Shown here piece by piece: positions 6,933 through 15,448 of a stretch of 30,411 nucleotides of DNA. Every line of letters starts with the position of its first letter. Positions within the stretch are counted from its first letter, which is position 1. Below the pieces are notes generated by a model, which was not told where the DNA came from, searched no databases, and was given only the letters and a program-made list of their open reading frames with translations. The stretch is from assembly GCA_964510955.1 (NCBI GenBank), contig CAZEDW010000047.1, forward strand, positions 1-30,411. Reading direction: 5' to 3'. The position numbers and the translations under genes were made by a program. The stretch is from JAFLCM01 sp964510955 (GTDB taxonomy: Bacteria > Planctomycetota > Phycisphaerae > Phycisphaerales > UBA1924).

Positions 6933-9686
6933 CTAGTGCTTGTCCTCGTCCTGCTTGACCTTTTGCTTCAACAGGTCGAGCTCGCGGCGGAGACGGTCCA
7001 GCTCGGCGTTCACTCCCTCGATGCTCTTGTCGGCGTTCACCGCCGCAGCGAGTTGGCCGCGGGCCTCCTTCACCCGGTCTCGGAACACGTCGCCGCGCGT
7101 CAGCAGCGCCAGCTTGTCCAGCGCCTCCAAACCGCGCTTGTCCTTGATATCGACAAGGGCCAGGACGGCCGCGGTGCTCGCGCGGTCCTCGCGGTCGCCG
7201 ATGAAGGGCGACACGGCGTCGTAGGCCTTGGCCTGGTTGGCGTCGAAGTGGGCCAGCTTGGCCACGGCCTCGATGGCGACGGGGCGGGTGCGGCCGAGCA
7301 CGCCGGGTTTGCACCAAGGGATGACGGCGTCGATTCCTTCCTTGACGTTCAGCTCGCCGATGGCGCGGAGGGCCGCGACGCGGACCTGGTCGCTCTGGGA
7401 CTCGACCTTGAGCGCCTCGGTCAGCATGGGCAGGTACTCGGCGCGCCCTGACTTGCCGAGGGCCTCCAGGGCCGCCGAGCGAACGGCGTAGCTCTCCGAA
7501 TCGCTGCCCGCGACGCGCGTGATCGCCGCGAGGGATTCGTCGCTGGCGAGCGACGACAGGCCCTGGATGACGCCCAGACGTACCTTGGCATCGGTGATCG
7601 CGCCCATCTTGGAATCGGCCTCGCCGGCCCTGACGGCCTGCAGCAAGGCGTCGGCCCTCCCAAGCTTGCCCAGCGAACGGGCCGCCTCGGCGCGCACGGC
7701 GTAGTGCTCCTGCGAGTTGCGGACGCAGGCCTGCAGAGCGGTCACCGCGTCGGCGTTGCCGGTGTTCTTCGAGAGCGCTTTGGCCGCGTCGATGCGCGAC
7801 GCCGAGGTGAGGCCCTGCTCGAGTTGGGTGATGAAGCGGCGGGTGGGCTGGTCGACGGTCAGGTCCATCAGCACGCTCAGGAACGGATCGACCGCGACCA
7901 TCTCGGGCTCGGCTTCGAGGGAGACCGTCCGCTCATGGCGGCGCGCGTCCACTTCGATGTCGATCTCCTGCTTGGCTCCCTTGACCTGGATGAAGATCGG
8001 CAGCCGGAACGCGTAGGCGGGCAGGTCGGCGTCGATGCGCTGGACCTGCTCGACCACCAGGCTCAGTTCTGACTCCTTGGCGTGCCAATCGGCGGACACC
8101 TTCACCTTGGGCGTGCCGGGGCGCGTCGCCCACTGCGTGAAGAAATGCTCCAAGGATTCGCCTGACACCTGCTCCAGCACGCGGCGGAACTCGTCGGTCT
8201 CGACGGTGGTGTGCTGGCGTGTCTTGACCCAGGTCTGCACACCCTTGAAAAACACGTCGTCGCCGAGCTTCATTCGCAGCATGTGCAGCATGCTGGCGCC
8301 CTTGGGGTAGGGGTTGCTTACGCGCCGGAACGCCTCCCAGGGGTGCTCATAGACCGGCGAGACCATGCCGGGGCGGTGGCGTTCTTCGGCGGAAGCGTCG
8401 GGGCCGATCTGGTCGCTGGCGGCGAGGCCGCGGAGGGAGCCGTAGACCGCGTGAATGTAGCCGCCCTTGGGCCCGTCGAATCCGTCCCGGGCTTCGTACC
8501 ACAGCATGGAGGCGTAGGTGGCCCAGCCCTCGTTCAGCCAGATGTGGGCCCACGTGTTGCAGGTCAGCAGGTCGCCGAACCACTGGTGCGCGAGCTCGTG
8601 AGAGATGAGCCCGTCGAGGTCGCCGTCACGCAGAGCGGTCTCGTCGAGCACGGCGGTGTCGAACAGGGTGGTGGCCGAGGTGTTCTCCATGCCGCCGGAG
8701 CCGAAGTTCCAGACGCACACCTGGGCGTACTTGTCCCAGGCGAAGGGCACGCCGAAGAGCTTCTCGAAGTTCAGGATCATCTGGGGCGTGCGCTCGTAGG
8801 TGCGGGCGATGTCGCCCATGCGGCCCAGCGGGGCGTAGACCGGCAGCGGGACGCGGAACGCGGCGCCGCCGAGCGTCCCCACGTCCAGCACGTCCCACTT
8901 GCCCACGGCCATCATGACGAGGTAGTTGACGTGGTCGGTGCCCTGGTTCCAGGACCACTCCGTCCGCCCGTGCGTGGTGGCCGGGGGCGCATCGAGCTTG
9001 CCGTTGGACACCACCTGGTAGCCCTCGGGCGCGGTGATCCGCAGGCGCGTGGTCAGTCGCTCGTTGGGAAAATCGTGACACGGGAACCAGAACCGGTTGG
9101 TCTGCGGCTGTCCCTGGGTGTGGAGCTGCGCCGGGCGCCCGGGCCAGGCGGGGCTCTCGGGCGTCCAGATGAGCCCCTCGGGCGGGTCGTTCACCTGGTA
9201 GTTGATCTGGACCTGGGCCGGCTGGCCGGGGTTGATCGGGGGGCTGAACTTCAGCGTGATGACGTGGTCGTCGTAGCTGGAGGTCACTCTCTGCCCGTCC
9301 GGCGCGCCGGGCAGGGTCACCTCGGCCAACTTGAACTGCTCGGCGTCGAGCGTCAGCGTCTCCAGAGGCTTGCCGATTGGGGCAAAGCTCAGCTTGCACA
9401 CACCGGCAAACGTCGGCGTGTTCATGTCAGGGATGTCGATGGCCAGGTCCATCGACGTGAAATCCACCGACCGATCGGGGGCGTAGTTCCGGAGGTCTCG
9501 GCCGGTCGCGGGGTGGTAGCGCACCGAGTCGGCGCCCGGCGGCTTCTGGGCGTAGCCGTGCTCGCTGAGCCACTGCAAACGGCCTTCGAGGCATTGGTCG
9601 ATGCCGTCGTCGGCCGGCGCGGGCCCGACGGCGGCGAGCCAGGCGACCAGGGACGCGACAGGGCGGAGCACGGTGGCACGTTTCAT
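6933..9686 (-). CDS. Secreted M1-family zinc aminopeptidase with HEAT repeats
   Basis: A 917-residue exported protein: signal peptide about 1-25 (ending GPAPADD), an M1 N-terminal beta domain (about 70-255), and the catalytic domain. The GGMEN exopeptidase motif lies shortly before the zinc site HELAH (His363, Glu364, His367), whose third ligand is in NEGWATY (Glu386). M1 enzymes remove N-terminal residues from peptides. After the catalytic part (about 640-880) come HEAT-like repeats with recurrent VRxxAxxALGxLG patterns, then a short C-terminal coiled coil (about 890-912, DRLRRELDLLKQKVKQ). Fusion to HEAT repeats resembles the TAF2/ERAP-like layout in which repeats close over the active site. 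It lies 69 bases after pilC and may be read with it; it ends with TAG. Confidence 0.93.
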   Translation of the reverse strand: MKRATVLRPVASLVAWLAAVGPAPADDGIDQCLEGRLQWLSEHGYAQKPPGADSVRYHPATGRDLRNYAPDRSVDFTSMDLAIDIPDMNTPTFAGVCKLSFAPIGKPLETLTLDAEQFKLAEVTLPGAPDGQRVTSSYDDHVITLKFSPPINPGQPAQVQINYQVNDPPEGLIWTPESPAWPGRPAQLHTQGQPQTNRFWFPCHDFPNERLTTRLRITAPEGYQVVSNGKLDAPPATTHGRTEWSWNQGTDHVNYLVMMAVGKWDVLDVGTLGGAAFRVPLPVYAPLGRMGDIARTYERTPQMILNFEKLFGVPFAWDKYAQVCVWNFGSGGMENTSATTLFDTAVLDETALRDGDLDGLISHELAHQWFGDLLTCNTWAHIWLNEGWATYASMLWYEARDGFDGPKGGYIHAVYGSLRGLAASDQIGPDASAEERHRPGMVSPVYEHPWEAFRRVSNPYPKGASMLHMLRMKLGDDVFFKGVQTWVKTRQHTTVETDEFRRVLEQVSGESLEHFFTQWATRPGTPKVKVSADWHAKESELSLVVEQVQRIDADLPAYAFRLPIFIQVKGAKQEIDIEVDARRHERTVSLEAEPEMVAVDPFLSVLMDLTVDQPTRRFITQLEQGLTSASRIDAAKALSKNTGNADAVTALQACVRNSQEHYAVRAEAARSLGKLGRADALLQAVRAGEADSKMGAITDAKVRLGVIQGLSSLASDESLAAITRVAGSDSESYAVRSAALEALGKSGRAEYLPMLTEALKVESQSDQVRVAALRAIGELNVKEGIDAVIPWCKPGVLGRTRPVAIEAVAKLAHFDANQAKAYDAVSPFIGDREDRASTAAVLALVDIKDKRGLEALDKLALLTRGDVFRDRVKEARGQLAAAVNADKSIEGVNAELDRLRRELDLLKQKVKQDEDKH

Positions 9687-9755
9687 CCCCGCAGTATGCC
9701 ATACCGCAACGGGCCATGCACCCCGGCGGGTTTGCGGGGTTGACTGGGAGCGCTG

Positions 9756-10982
9756 CTACTTCTTGCCCGACATCACCTGAGCCACCGAGAAGATCGGCAG
9801 CAGGAGGGCGATGGCGATGCCGCCGATGACCACGCCCATGAAGACAATCATCGCCGGCTCGATGAGCTGGGTGACGCTCCTGATCGTGCCGTCGAGCTCT
9901 TCCTCGACGGCGTCGGCGATGCGGCCCAGCACATCGGGCAGCTTCGCGGTGCGCTCGCCGGCGGCGATCATGTGGGCGTTGGCGGGCGGGATGAGCGGGC
10001 TTTTCAGGATGACCTCGCTGAGGGTGGACCCGCTGGTCATGGACCGCTCGACCTGGTCCCACAGGTCCTGCCACAGGAGATTCCCGGTGACCCCGCGGAC
10101 GATGCGGACGGCCTCCAGCAGCGGCACGCCGGCGCCCAGCAGGGTGCTGAGGGTGCGGGCCGCGCGGGCGAGGTAGAACTGGCCGAACATCTTGCCGATG
10201 AGCGGGGCGCGCACCTTGGTGGTGTCGATGAACCGGCGGCCCTTGGGGAAGAACCACAGCGAGATGACCCCGCCGGCGGCCGCGCCCGCCAGGCACACGA
10301 TCACCAGCCAGTGCGCGGTCACAAAGTCACTGACACCCATGACGAACTTGGTGATGGGCGGGAGCGCGGCCTTCTTGCCCGCGTAGATCTTGGCGAAGCG
10401 AGGGAGCACGAACGCGACCAGGAACCCGGTGACGGTCAGAGCCAGGCTGACCATGACCATCGGGTAGGTGAGCGCGCCCTTGATCTGCTTGAGGATCTTG
10501 CGCTCTTTCGACAGGTAGTCGGCGATCCGCCCCAGCATCATCCCCAGCTTGCCCGTGGCCTCGGAGGCCTTGAGAAGGCTGGTCATAAGCGGGGGGAACG
10601 TCTTGGGGAAATCGCGGATCGCATCGGAGAAACTCTGGCCGCCGGTGATGCGGTCGGCGACGTTGTCCATCACTCGCCGCAGGCTGCCCGAACGGCTCTG
10701 CGCAACGAACACGTCCAGCGCCTCGGCCAGGGGCACGCCGGTGTCGATCATCACCCCAAGCTGAGAGGCCATCGAGATGACTTCCTCACGCTTGATCCCC
10801 GAGGCAGCGTGCCGGAGCCGGATCATCTCGTCGTCGGCGGCCGCGCCGGCGATGCGGATGTCGATGACAACCTTGCCCTCGCGCTGCAGCGACCGGAGCG
10901 CCTCGGCCTGCGTGGCGGCCTCGATGGTGCCGGAGTTCTGGTCGCCGGAGGATGTGCGGGCCGAGTATTGAAAGTTAGGCAT
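9756..10982 (-). CDS. pilC: Type IV pilus / type II secretion inner-membrane platform protein PilC/GspF
   Basis: A 408-residue protein, the usual family length. It begins with the FQYSARTSSGDQNSGTIEA domain typical of PilC and carries two T2SSF domains (about 70-195 and 275-400), each with the pattern GVPLAEAL / GVPLLEAV. Three membrane segments are visible: about 170-190, 220-242 and 378-400. The protein sits in the inner membrane, contacts the PilB ATPase and passes its motion to the growing pilin fibre. GAGG lies 5 bases before the ATG. A 266-base gap separates it from pilB, so it may have separate control; it ends with TAG. Confidence 0.95.
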   Translation of the reverse strand: MPNFQYSARTSSGDQNSGTIEAATQAEALRSLQREGKVVIDIRIAGAAADDEMIRLRHAASGIKREEVISMASQLGVMIDTGVPLAEALDVFVAQSRSGSLRRVMDNVADRITGGQSFSDAIRDFPKTFPPLMTSLLKASEATGKLGMMLGRIADYLSKERKILKQIKGALTYPMVMVSLALTVTGFLVAFVLPRFAKIYAGKKAALPPITKFVMGVSDFVTAHWLVIVCLAGAAAGGVISLWFFPKGRRFIDTTKVRAPLIGKMFGQFYLARAARTLSTLLGAGVPLLEAVRIVRGVTGNLLWQDLWDQVERSMTSGSTLSEVILKSPLIPPANAHMIAAGERTAKLPDVLGRIADAVEEELDGTIRSVTQLIEPAMIVFMGVVIGGIAIALLLPIFSVAQVMSGKK

Positions 10983-11248
10983 GGCGGCCTCGGGGGAATC
11001 TCACCGCGGAGACGCGGAGGACGCTGAGGGGACCTGGGGTTGGGTGTGGGCGACGGGTGGTGTTTGACGGCTTGTGCTTCGACGTTCGAAATACCCGGCA
11101 TCGGATCACGGCGCCGATTCGTTGCTCGTCCGGGGACCGGCGGCGGACTTGCGGGGCAACGTGATCGTCCCGGCGACACCACTGGATGATCTTGGTTCTT
11201 CCATAGCCGGCTCCCGTGGGTTCTGCGGGGCTCCGTAGTGAAGAGTTC
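10983..11248. other. Gap between pilB and pilC with a repeated-element-like motif
   Basis: No convincing gene. Bases 11000-11028 read, on the minus strand, as CTCAGCGTCCTCCGCGTC followed by TCCGCGGTGAG, with three GCGTC/CCGCG steps. I recall closely similar text as a common intergenic repeat in many environmental bacterial genomes. No terminator with a T-run or clear promoter is visible. Confidence 0.35.
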
Positions 11249-12982
11249 TCAGACCGACGACGCCCGGATGACCTCATCAACGGTGGTGACGCCGACGACG
11301 GCTTTGGCAAGACCGTCTTCTCTCAACAGCCGCTGGGCCGCGGTCGCCGCCATGGTGCGGAGGACCTGCAGGGTGACGCCCGAGGCGATTCTCTCCAGCA
11401 TTTCCTCGGTGGGCACGAAGAGCTCGAAGATGCCCAGGCGCCCCGCGTAGCCGGTTCCCCGGCAGCGCGAGCATCCCTCGCCCTTGAACAGCTCGTTGCA
11501 GTCGGCGCCCAGGGCGGTCCTCAGCAGCTCGCGCGTGGCGTCGTCGGGCTTCACGCTCTCCTTGCAGTGAGGGCAGATCTTGCGGACCAGGCGCTGGGCC
11601 AGCACGCCGCGAAGCATCGCCGCCACGAGGAACGACTCCACGCCCATGTTCGTCAGCCGGGTGACGGCGGAGATCGAGTCGTTGGTGTGCAGCGTGGAGA
11701 GCACCAAGTGGCCGGTCAGCGCGGCCTGCGTGGCGATGGTCGCGGTCTCGAGGTCTCGGATCTCGCCCACCATCAGCACGTCTGGGTCCTGCCTCAGCAG
11801 CGCCCTCAGCGCGCCGGGGAAACTGAAGCCGGCCTTTTCGTTCACCTGGAACTGGTTGATGCCGGGCAGCTGGGCCTCGACGGGGTTCTCGACCGTGGAG
11901 ATGTTGATCTCGTCGGACGCGATCTCGCTGATGGCGCTGTACAGCGTTGTGCTTTTTCCCGAGCCGGTGGGGCCGGTCACCAGGACCATGCCGTTCGGCA
12001 GGTTGATGAGACGGCGCCAGCTGTCGAGCATCTCGCCGGTCATGCCCATCTTCTCGATGGACACGACCGAGTTGCGGTTGTCGATGATGCGGATGACCAC
12101 TTTTTCGCCGAACTTGCCGGGCATGGTCGAGACGCGCAGGTCGATCGGGCGGGAGTCGATCGCCACGTGGATGTCGCCGTCCTGCGGCACCCGGCGCTCG
12201 GAGATGTCCATCCCGGCCATGATCTTGATGCGGCTGGCGACCGCCGGCATCATCTGGTACGGCGGGTTGAGCTTGGGGACCAGCCTGCCGTCGATCCTGA
12301 ACCGCACGCGGGCGCGGTGATCACCGGGTTCGATGTGGATGTCGCTGGCGCGGTCCTGGATGGCCTGGTAGAGCAGGAAGTTCACCAGCTTGACGACCGG
12401 CGACTGGCCGGACATCTCCTGGATCGCCGAGAGCTCCATGGCCTGGCTCTCGACGTTGGCGAACTCCTTGACGTCCACGTCGGCGTAGATCTCGTCGATG
12501 ACGAAGACGTTGGCCGAGGGGAGGTAGGCCTGCAGGGTCGCGCGGATGTCGGCGCTGGTGGAAGCGACGATCTGGGTCTTGCAGCCGCTGAGCCGCTCAA
12601 TCTCTTCGATCAGGAACAGGTTGGCCGGCTCGCACACCGCCACGGTCAGCGTCTTGTCCACGCAGAACATCGGGAGCACGGTGTGGGCGTCGATGAAGTC
12701 GCGGGGGAGCTTCTCGATGGCCTTGGGGTCGGCCAGGCGGGGCGTGACACGGGCGAACGGCACCCCGTAGCTGCCGGCGAGACACTCCATCACCTCGGCC
12801 TCGGCGACAAACCCGAGCTCGACCAGCACCTCGCCCAGCAGGCGGGAGTTCCCGGACTGCTTTTGCTCGGCGAGAGCCTGCTCGAGCTGGGCCTGGGTGA
12901 TGCGGCCCTTCTGGACCAGCACGTCGCCCAGTTGCAGCCGAGCCGCGTTCGGTTGACCCGAGACGGACGGGGCCGGGCTCAT
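11249..12982 (-). CDS. pilB: Pilus assembly / secretion ATPase PilB/GspE
   Basis: A 577-residue hexameric motor ATPase. Residues about 10-75 form an MshEN-type N-terminal domain with two repeated motifs (LGDVLVQKGRI and LGEVLVELGFV). The core has Walker A GPTGSGKST (Lys343), an Asp box, the Walker B-like DPDVLMVGEIRD region (about 410), and a His box. Two CxxC pairs (Cys470/473 and Cys504/507) form the zinc-binding loop typical of extension ATPases and absent from PilT, so this is the assembly motor. It powers pilin extraction through PilC. Its start overlaps the STAS gene stop (ATGA), coupling it to the signalling genes upstream. MshEN domains can bind c-di-GMP, but the conserved Arg of the RLG motif is not obvious in either copy here. 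Confidence 0.96.
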   Translation of the reverse strand: MSPAPSVSGQPNAARLQLGDVLVQKGRITQAQLEQALAEQKQSGNSRLLGEVLVELGFVAEAEVMECLAGSYGVPFARVTPRLADPKAIEKLPRDFIDAHTVLPMFCVDKTLTVAVCEPANLFLIEEIERLSGCKTQIVASTSADIRATLQAYLPSANVFVIDEIYADVDVKEFANVESQAMELSAIQEMSGQSPVVKLVNFLLYQAIQDRASDIHIEPGDHRARVRFRIDGRLVPKLNPPYQMMPAVASRIKIMAGMDISERRVPQDGDIHVAIDSRPIDLRVSTMPGKFGEKVVIRIIDNRNSVVSIEKMGMTGEMLDSWRRLINLPNGMVLVTGPTGSGKSTTLYSAISEIASDEINISTVENPVEAQLPGINQFQVNEKAGFSFPGALRALLRQDPDVLMVGEIRDLETATIATQAALTGHLVLSTLHTNDSISAVTRLTNMGVESFLVAAMLRGVLAQRLVRKICPHCKESVKPDDATRELLRTALGADCNELFKGEGCSRCRGTGYAGRLGIFELFVPTEEMLERIASGVTLQVLRTMAATAAQRLLREDGLAKAVVGVTTVDEVIRASSV

Positions 12983-13314
12983 CGGAGGCTCCTGATGGCG
13001 AGTTCGAGGGATTCGTGGCTCTCCAGCGCCAGATCGAGCCGGGTGAGGCGGAGGATGGTGTCCAGGGTGTCGTCCACCTTGATCAGGCGCAGCTGCCCGC
13101 CGGATGTCCCGATCCGTTCCTGCAGACGCAGGAGGGCTTCGAGGGCGGCCGAGTCGATGAACTCAAGATTGGCGCAGTCCAGCACGAAGTGCCTGGCCCC
13201 GGCCTGCTCGCGCTCGGAGACCACCCGGTTGAACGCCGTCACGTCGTCGTGGGTGAACTCGCCCGAGAGCGTGAGCGTGCTGAGGGTGTCGTAGTCCTGG
13301 AAGGAGATCTTCAT
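12979..13314 (-). CDS. STAS-domain protein (anti-sigma-factor antagonist type)
   Basis: A 111-residue single STAS domain. The central strand-helix junction LEFIDSAALEALLRL has the conserved Asp-Ser at which SpoIIAA/RsbV-type proteins are phosphorylated (Ser about 61), followed by the GGQLRLIKVDDTLDTIL strand-helix and a final helix. Such proteins act as phosphorylation-controlled switches by binding a cognate serine kinase. No anti-sigma kinase or PP2C phosphatase is in this window. It overlaps both neighbours by ATGA, between the HD-GYP gene and pilB. Inference: it may act directly on the pilus motor or relay to an unlinked partner. Confidence 0.88.
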   Translation of the reverse strand: MKISFQDYDTLSTLTLSGEFTHDDVTAFNRVVSEREQAGARHFVLDCANLEFIDSAALEALLRLQERIGTSGGQLRLIKVDDTLDTILRLTRLDLALESHESLELAIRSLR

Positions 13315-15038
13315 GCGGCCTCCTTCAGCGGCTGGGCATCGGCGCTCGTGGGGAGCTGTACCGCGGCGGGCGGAGGCGAGGCGGCGTTGCGGAGCGCGCC
13401 GCCGGGGCGCCCGAACCGGTCGTCACCGGCCAGCGCCTGCTCGTGGTGGCGCGCCACCATGCGGTCGTATTCGCGCAGGTCGAGGTTCAGGAACGCCTCG
13501 GCGTAGGCGGGGTCGAACTGCGTCCCGGCGCCCTTGCGGATCTCGTTGAGCACCGTCTCGCGGCTCATCGCCGCCCGGTAGGTCCGGTTGGAGCTCATCG
13601 CGTCGAACGCGTCGACCAGGCCGATGATCCGGGCCATGGGTGCGATGTCCTCGCCCTTGACCCCCTGCGGGTAGCCGCGCCCGTCGTAGCGCTCGTGGTG
13701 GTGCAGCACGCCCGGGAGCACGTCTCCGAGCAGCGGGATGTCCTTGAGAATGTGGTGCCCGATCTCCGGGTGCTTCTTGATGAGGTCGAACTCCGCGCTG
13801 GTGAGCTTGCCGGGTTTGCACAGGACCGACTCGGGCACGCCGATCTTGCCCACGTCGTGAACCAGCCCGGCGATGCGGATGCGCTCGGCCCCCTCCTCGG
13901 AGATGCCGCACTTCCGCGCCAGCGCCGAAGCCAGGTACGCGACGCGCTCGGAGTGACCGCAGGTGTAGGGGTCCTTGGCGTCGATGGACATCGTGAGCGC
14001 CTCGAGCGTGCCCAGGAACATCGCCTGCTGCTGCTCGTAGAGCCCGGCGTTCTCAAGCATTACGCCGACGTAGCCGGCGGCGGCGTCGAGCATCTTCTGG
14101 TCGGGCGTTGATGCGAGCGGGTCGTCGCCGCCCTTGGCGCCGGCCATGATCGCCCCGATGGGCTCGCCGTGCCGGAGCACGGGGTGGACCAGGAGCTGCC
14201 CGCCGGCGGTGTCGAGCGGCCCTGCCTGCTCGTGCTGCAGGATCGCCCGGTCGCCGGACTTCAGGGCGCCGATGATGCGCTCGGCGTGCTCGCAGAACTC
14301 CTCCTCGGCGCAGGGCGGCTGGCCCGTCATGATCAGGGACGTCTTGAGCGTGAGCGCCCCCGCCCGCTCCGGCGGGAAGTACGCCGCGATCCAGCTGAAG
14401 CTCAGCACCGCGTGGAGTTCCTCGCAGGTGAGCCGCACGAACCGCAGCGGCGCGTCCACCTCGTTCATGCTCTGGCCCAGCTTGTAGAGCAGGCTGATTT
14501 CTTCGTAGCTCTCGGTGAGCTGGCGCGAGAACGACGCTACTTTCTGCTCGGCGGCGGTCGTGACCTGCAAGTCCGCGTTCATCCACGACAGAACGCTCCC
14601 CATCGTTTGCGCGCACGCCGGCGTGAACCGGGCCATGGGCGCCAGAGCCTCGCGAACGGCCTGGGCGTCCGCCCGCGCCGATTGGCAGATCGACAGGAAC
14701 TGCTCGGTCTGCAGCGCCGAGGGTGAAAGCAGCACCGCCACGGTGAACGCGCGGCTCCGGCGACGCTGGTGCTCGGTCAGCGGGAGCAGGGTACACCCGG
14801 GGAACACCTCGACGGGCGCCGCCTCGCCCTGCTCGGCCCAGCGCTTCACCTGCTTCTCGACCAGCCGCTCCATGCCGGGCGAGCGCAGCCACGAGCCGGC
14901 CGGGCCGGTCTCGCAGGGCTGTGACACGATGTGCCCGTTGGCGCCGTAACGCCATGTGGAGATCCCCATCTCGCGGCAGCGGTCACGCAGCACGATGTGC
15001 CCGGGCTTGGGGGGGGTTGTGGCGGCGGCGTTCATCAA
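13311..15038 (-). CDS. GAF–HD-GYP protein, probable c-di-GMP phosphodiesterase
   Basis: A 575-residue cytoplasmic protein. The first 150 residues are a domain I do not recognise, followed by a short coiled coil (about 170-195, SFSRQLTESYEEISLLYKL), a GAF-like sensor domain (about 200-345), and an HD-GYP domain (about 355-530). The HD-GYP signatures are present: HSERV, HDVGKIG (His394, Asp395), a HHERYDGRGYP stretch (HH about 447, GYP 455-457) and DAFDAMSSNRTYR. HD-GYP enzymes cleave c-di-GMP to pGpG/GMP with a di- or tri-metal site. The tail (from about 535) is Ala/Pro-rich. Its start overlaps the response-regulator stop and its stop overlaps the STAS start, both by ATGA. Enzymatic activity is inferred from intact motifs. 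Confidence 0.92.
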   Translation of the reverse strand: MMNAAATTPPKPGHIVLRDRCREMGISTWRYGANGHIVSQPCETGPAGSWLRSPGMERLVEKQVKRWAEQGEAAPVEVFPGCTLLPLTEHQRRRSRAFTVAVLLSPSALQTEQFLSICQSARADAQAVREALAPMARFTPACAQTMGSVLSWMNADLQVTTAAEQKVASFSRQLTESYEEISLLYKLGQSMNEVDAPLRFVRLTCEELHAVLSFSWIAAYFPPERAGALTLKTSLIMTGQPPCAEEEFCEHAERIIGALKSGDRAILQHEQAGPLDTAGGQLLVHPVLRHGEPIGAIMAGAKGGDDPLASTPDQKMLDAAAGYVGVMLENAGLYEQQQAMFLGTLEALTMSIDAKDPYTCGHSERVAYLASALARKCGISEEGAERIRIAGLVHDVGKIGVPESVLCKPGKLTSAEFDLIKKHPEIGHHILKDIPLLGDVLPGVLHHHERYDGRGYPQGVKGEDIAPMARIIGLVDAFDAMSSNRTYRAAMSRETVLNEIRKGAGTQFDPAYAEAFLNLDLREYDRMVARHHEQALAGDDRFGRPGGALRNAASPPPAAVQLPTSADAQPLKEAA

Positions 15039-15448
15039 GCGGCCTTCGCCTCCGGCTCAAAGCCCACACAGGATTCTCCCAGCGCTGCCCTGGCCTTCTG
15101 CAGCACGTCGCGCGGGCTGAACGGCTTGCTCATGACTTCCTTGATGTTCGTGTGCGCCACCTCGGAGGGGTCCAGGGCGTAGCCCCGGGCGGTCAGCATC
15201 AGCACCGGCGTCGCGCCGGCGGAGGTGTGCCGCCGCAGCTTCTTGGCTAGCTCCAGCCCGCTCATGTAGGGCATCTGGAGGTCGGTGATGACCAGCGCCG
15301 GGCGCTCGCTGACGGCGAGGTCAAAGGCCTCTTCGCCGTCGCTGGCGGTGATCACGCGGTACCCCGCGTTGGTGAGCTTCAACGCCACGACGTGGACGAT
15401 GTGCGCCTCGTCGTCCACAACGAGGATCAGTTTCGGCTCGCTGCTCAT
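15035..15448 (-). CDS. Single-domain response regulator (CheY-like receiver)
   Basis: A 137-residue stand-alone receiver domain with all the key residues: acidic pair Asp12/Asp13, phospho-acceptor Asp56 (ITDLQMP), Thr86 (LTARG) and Lys108 (MSKPF). A short tail of about 15 residues follows the fold. With no output domain it must act by protein contact, in the manner of CheY or Spo0F. Its start overlaps the histidine kinase stop (ATGA), so that kinase is its likely phosphodonor; the HD-GYP protein encoded next is a natural output partner. Confidence 0.94.
   Translation of the reverse strand: MSSEPKLILVVDDEAHIVHVVALKLTNAGYRVITASDGEEAFDLAVSERPALVITDLQMPYMSGLELAKKLRRHTSAGATPVLMLTARGYALDPSEVAHTNIKEVMSKPFSPRDVLQKARAALGESCVGFEPEAKAA

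Noticed and set aside
5998..7317. A 439-residue protein including bases beyond 6906
   Set aside because: The extension runs inside the M1 peptidase gene in another frame; the ATG at 6906 lies just after that gene's stop.
8211..9743. Long plus-strand open frames opposite the M1 peptidase, pilB, kinase, lipoprotein and secretin genes
   Set aside because: All lie antisense to genes with clear domains and show the Val/Gly/Arg/Asp bias of reversed GC-rich codons.
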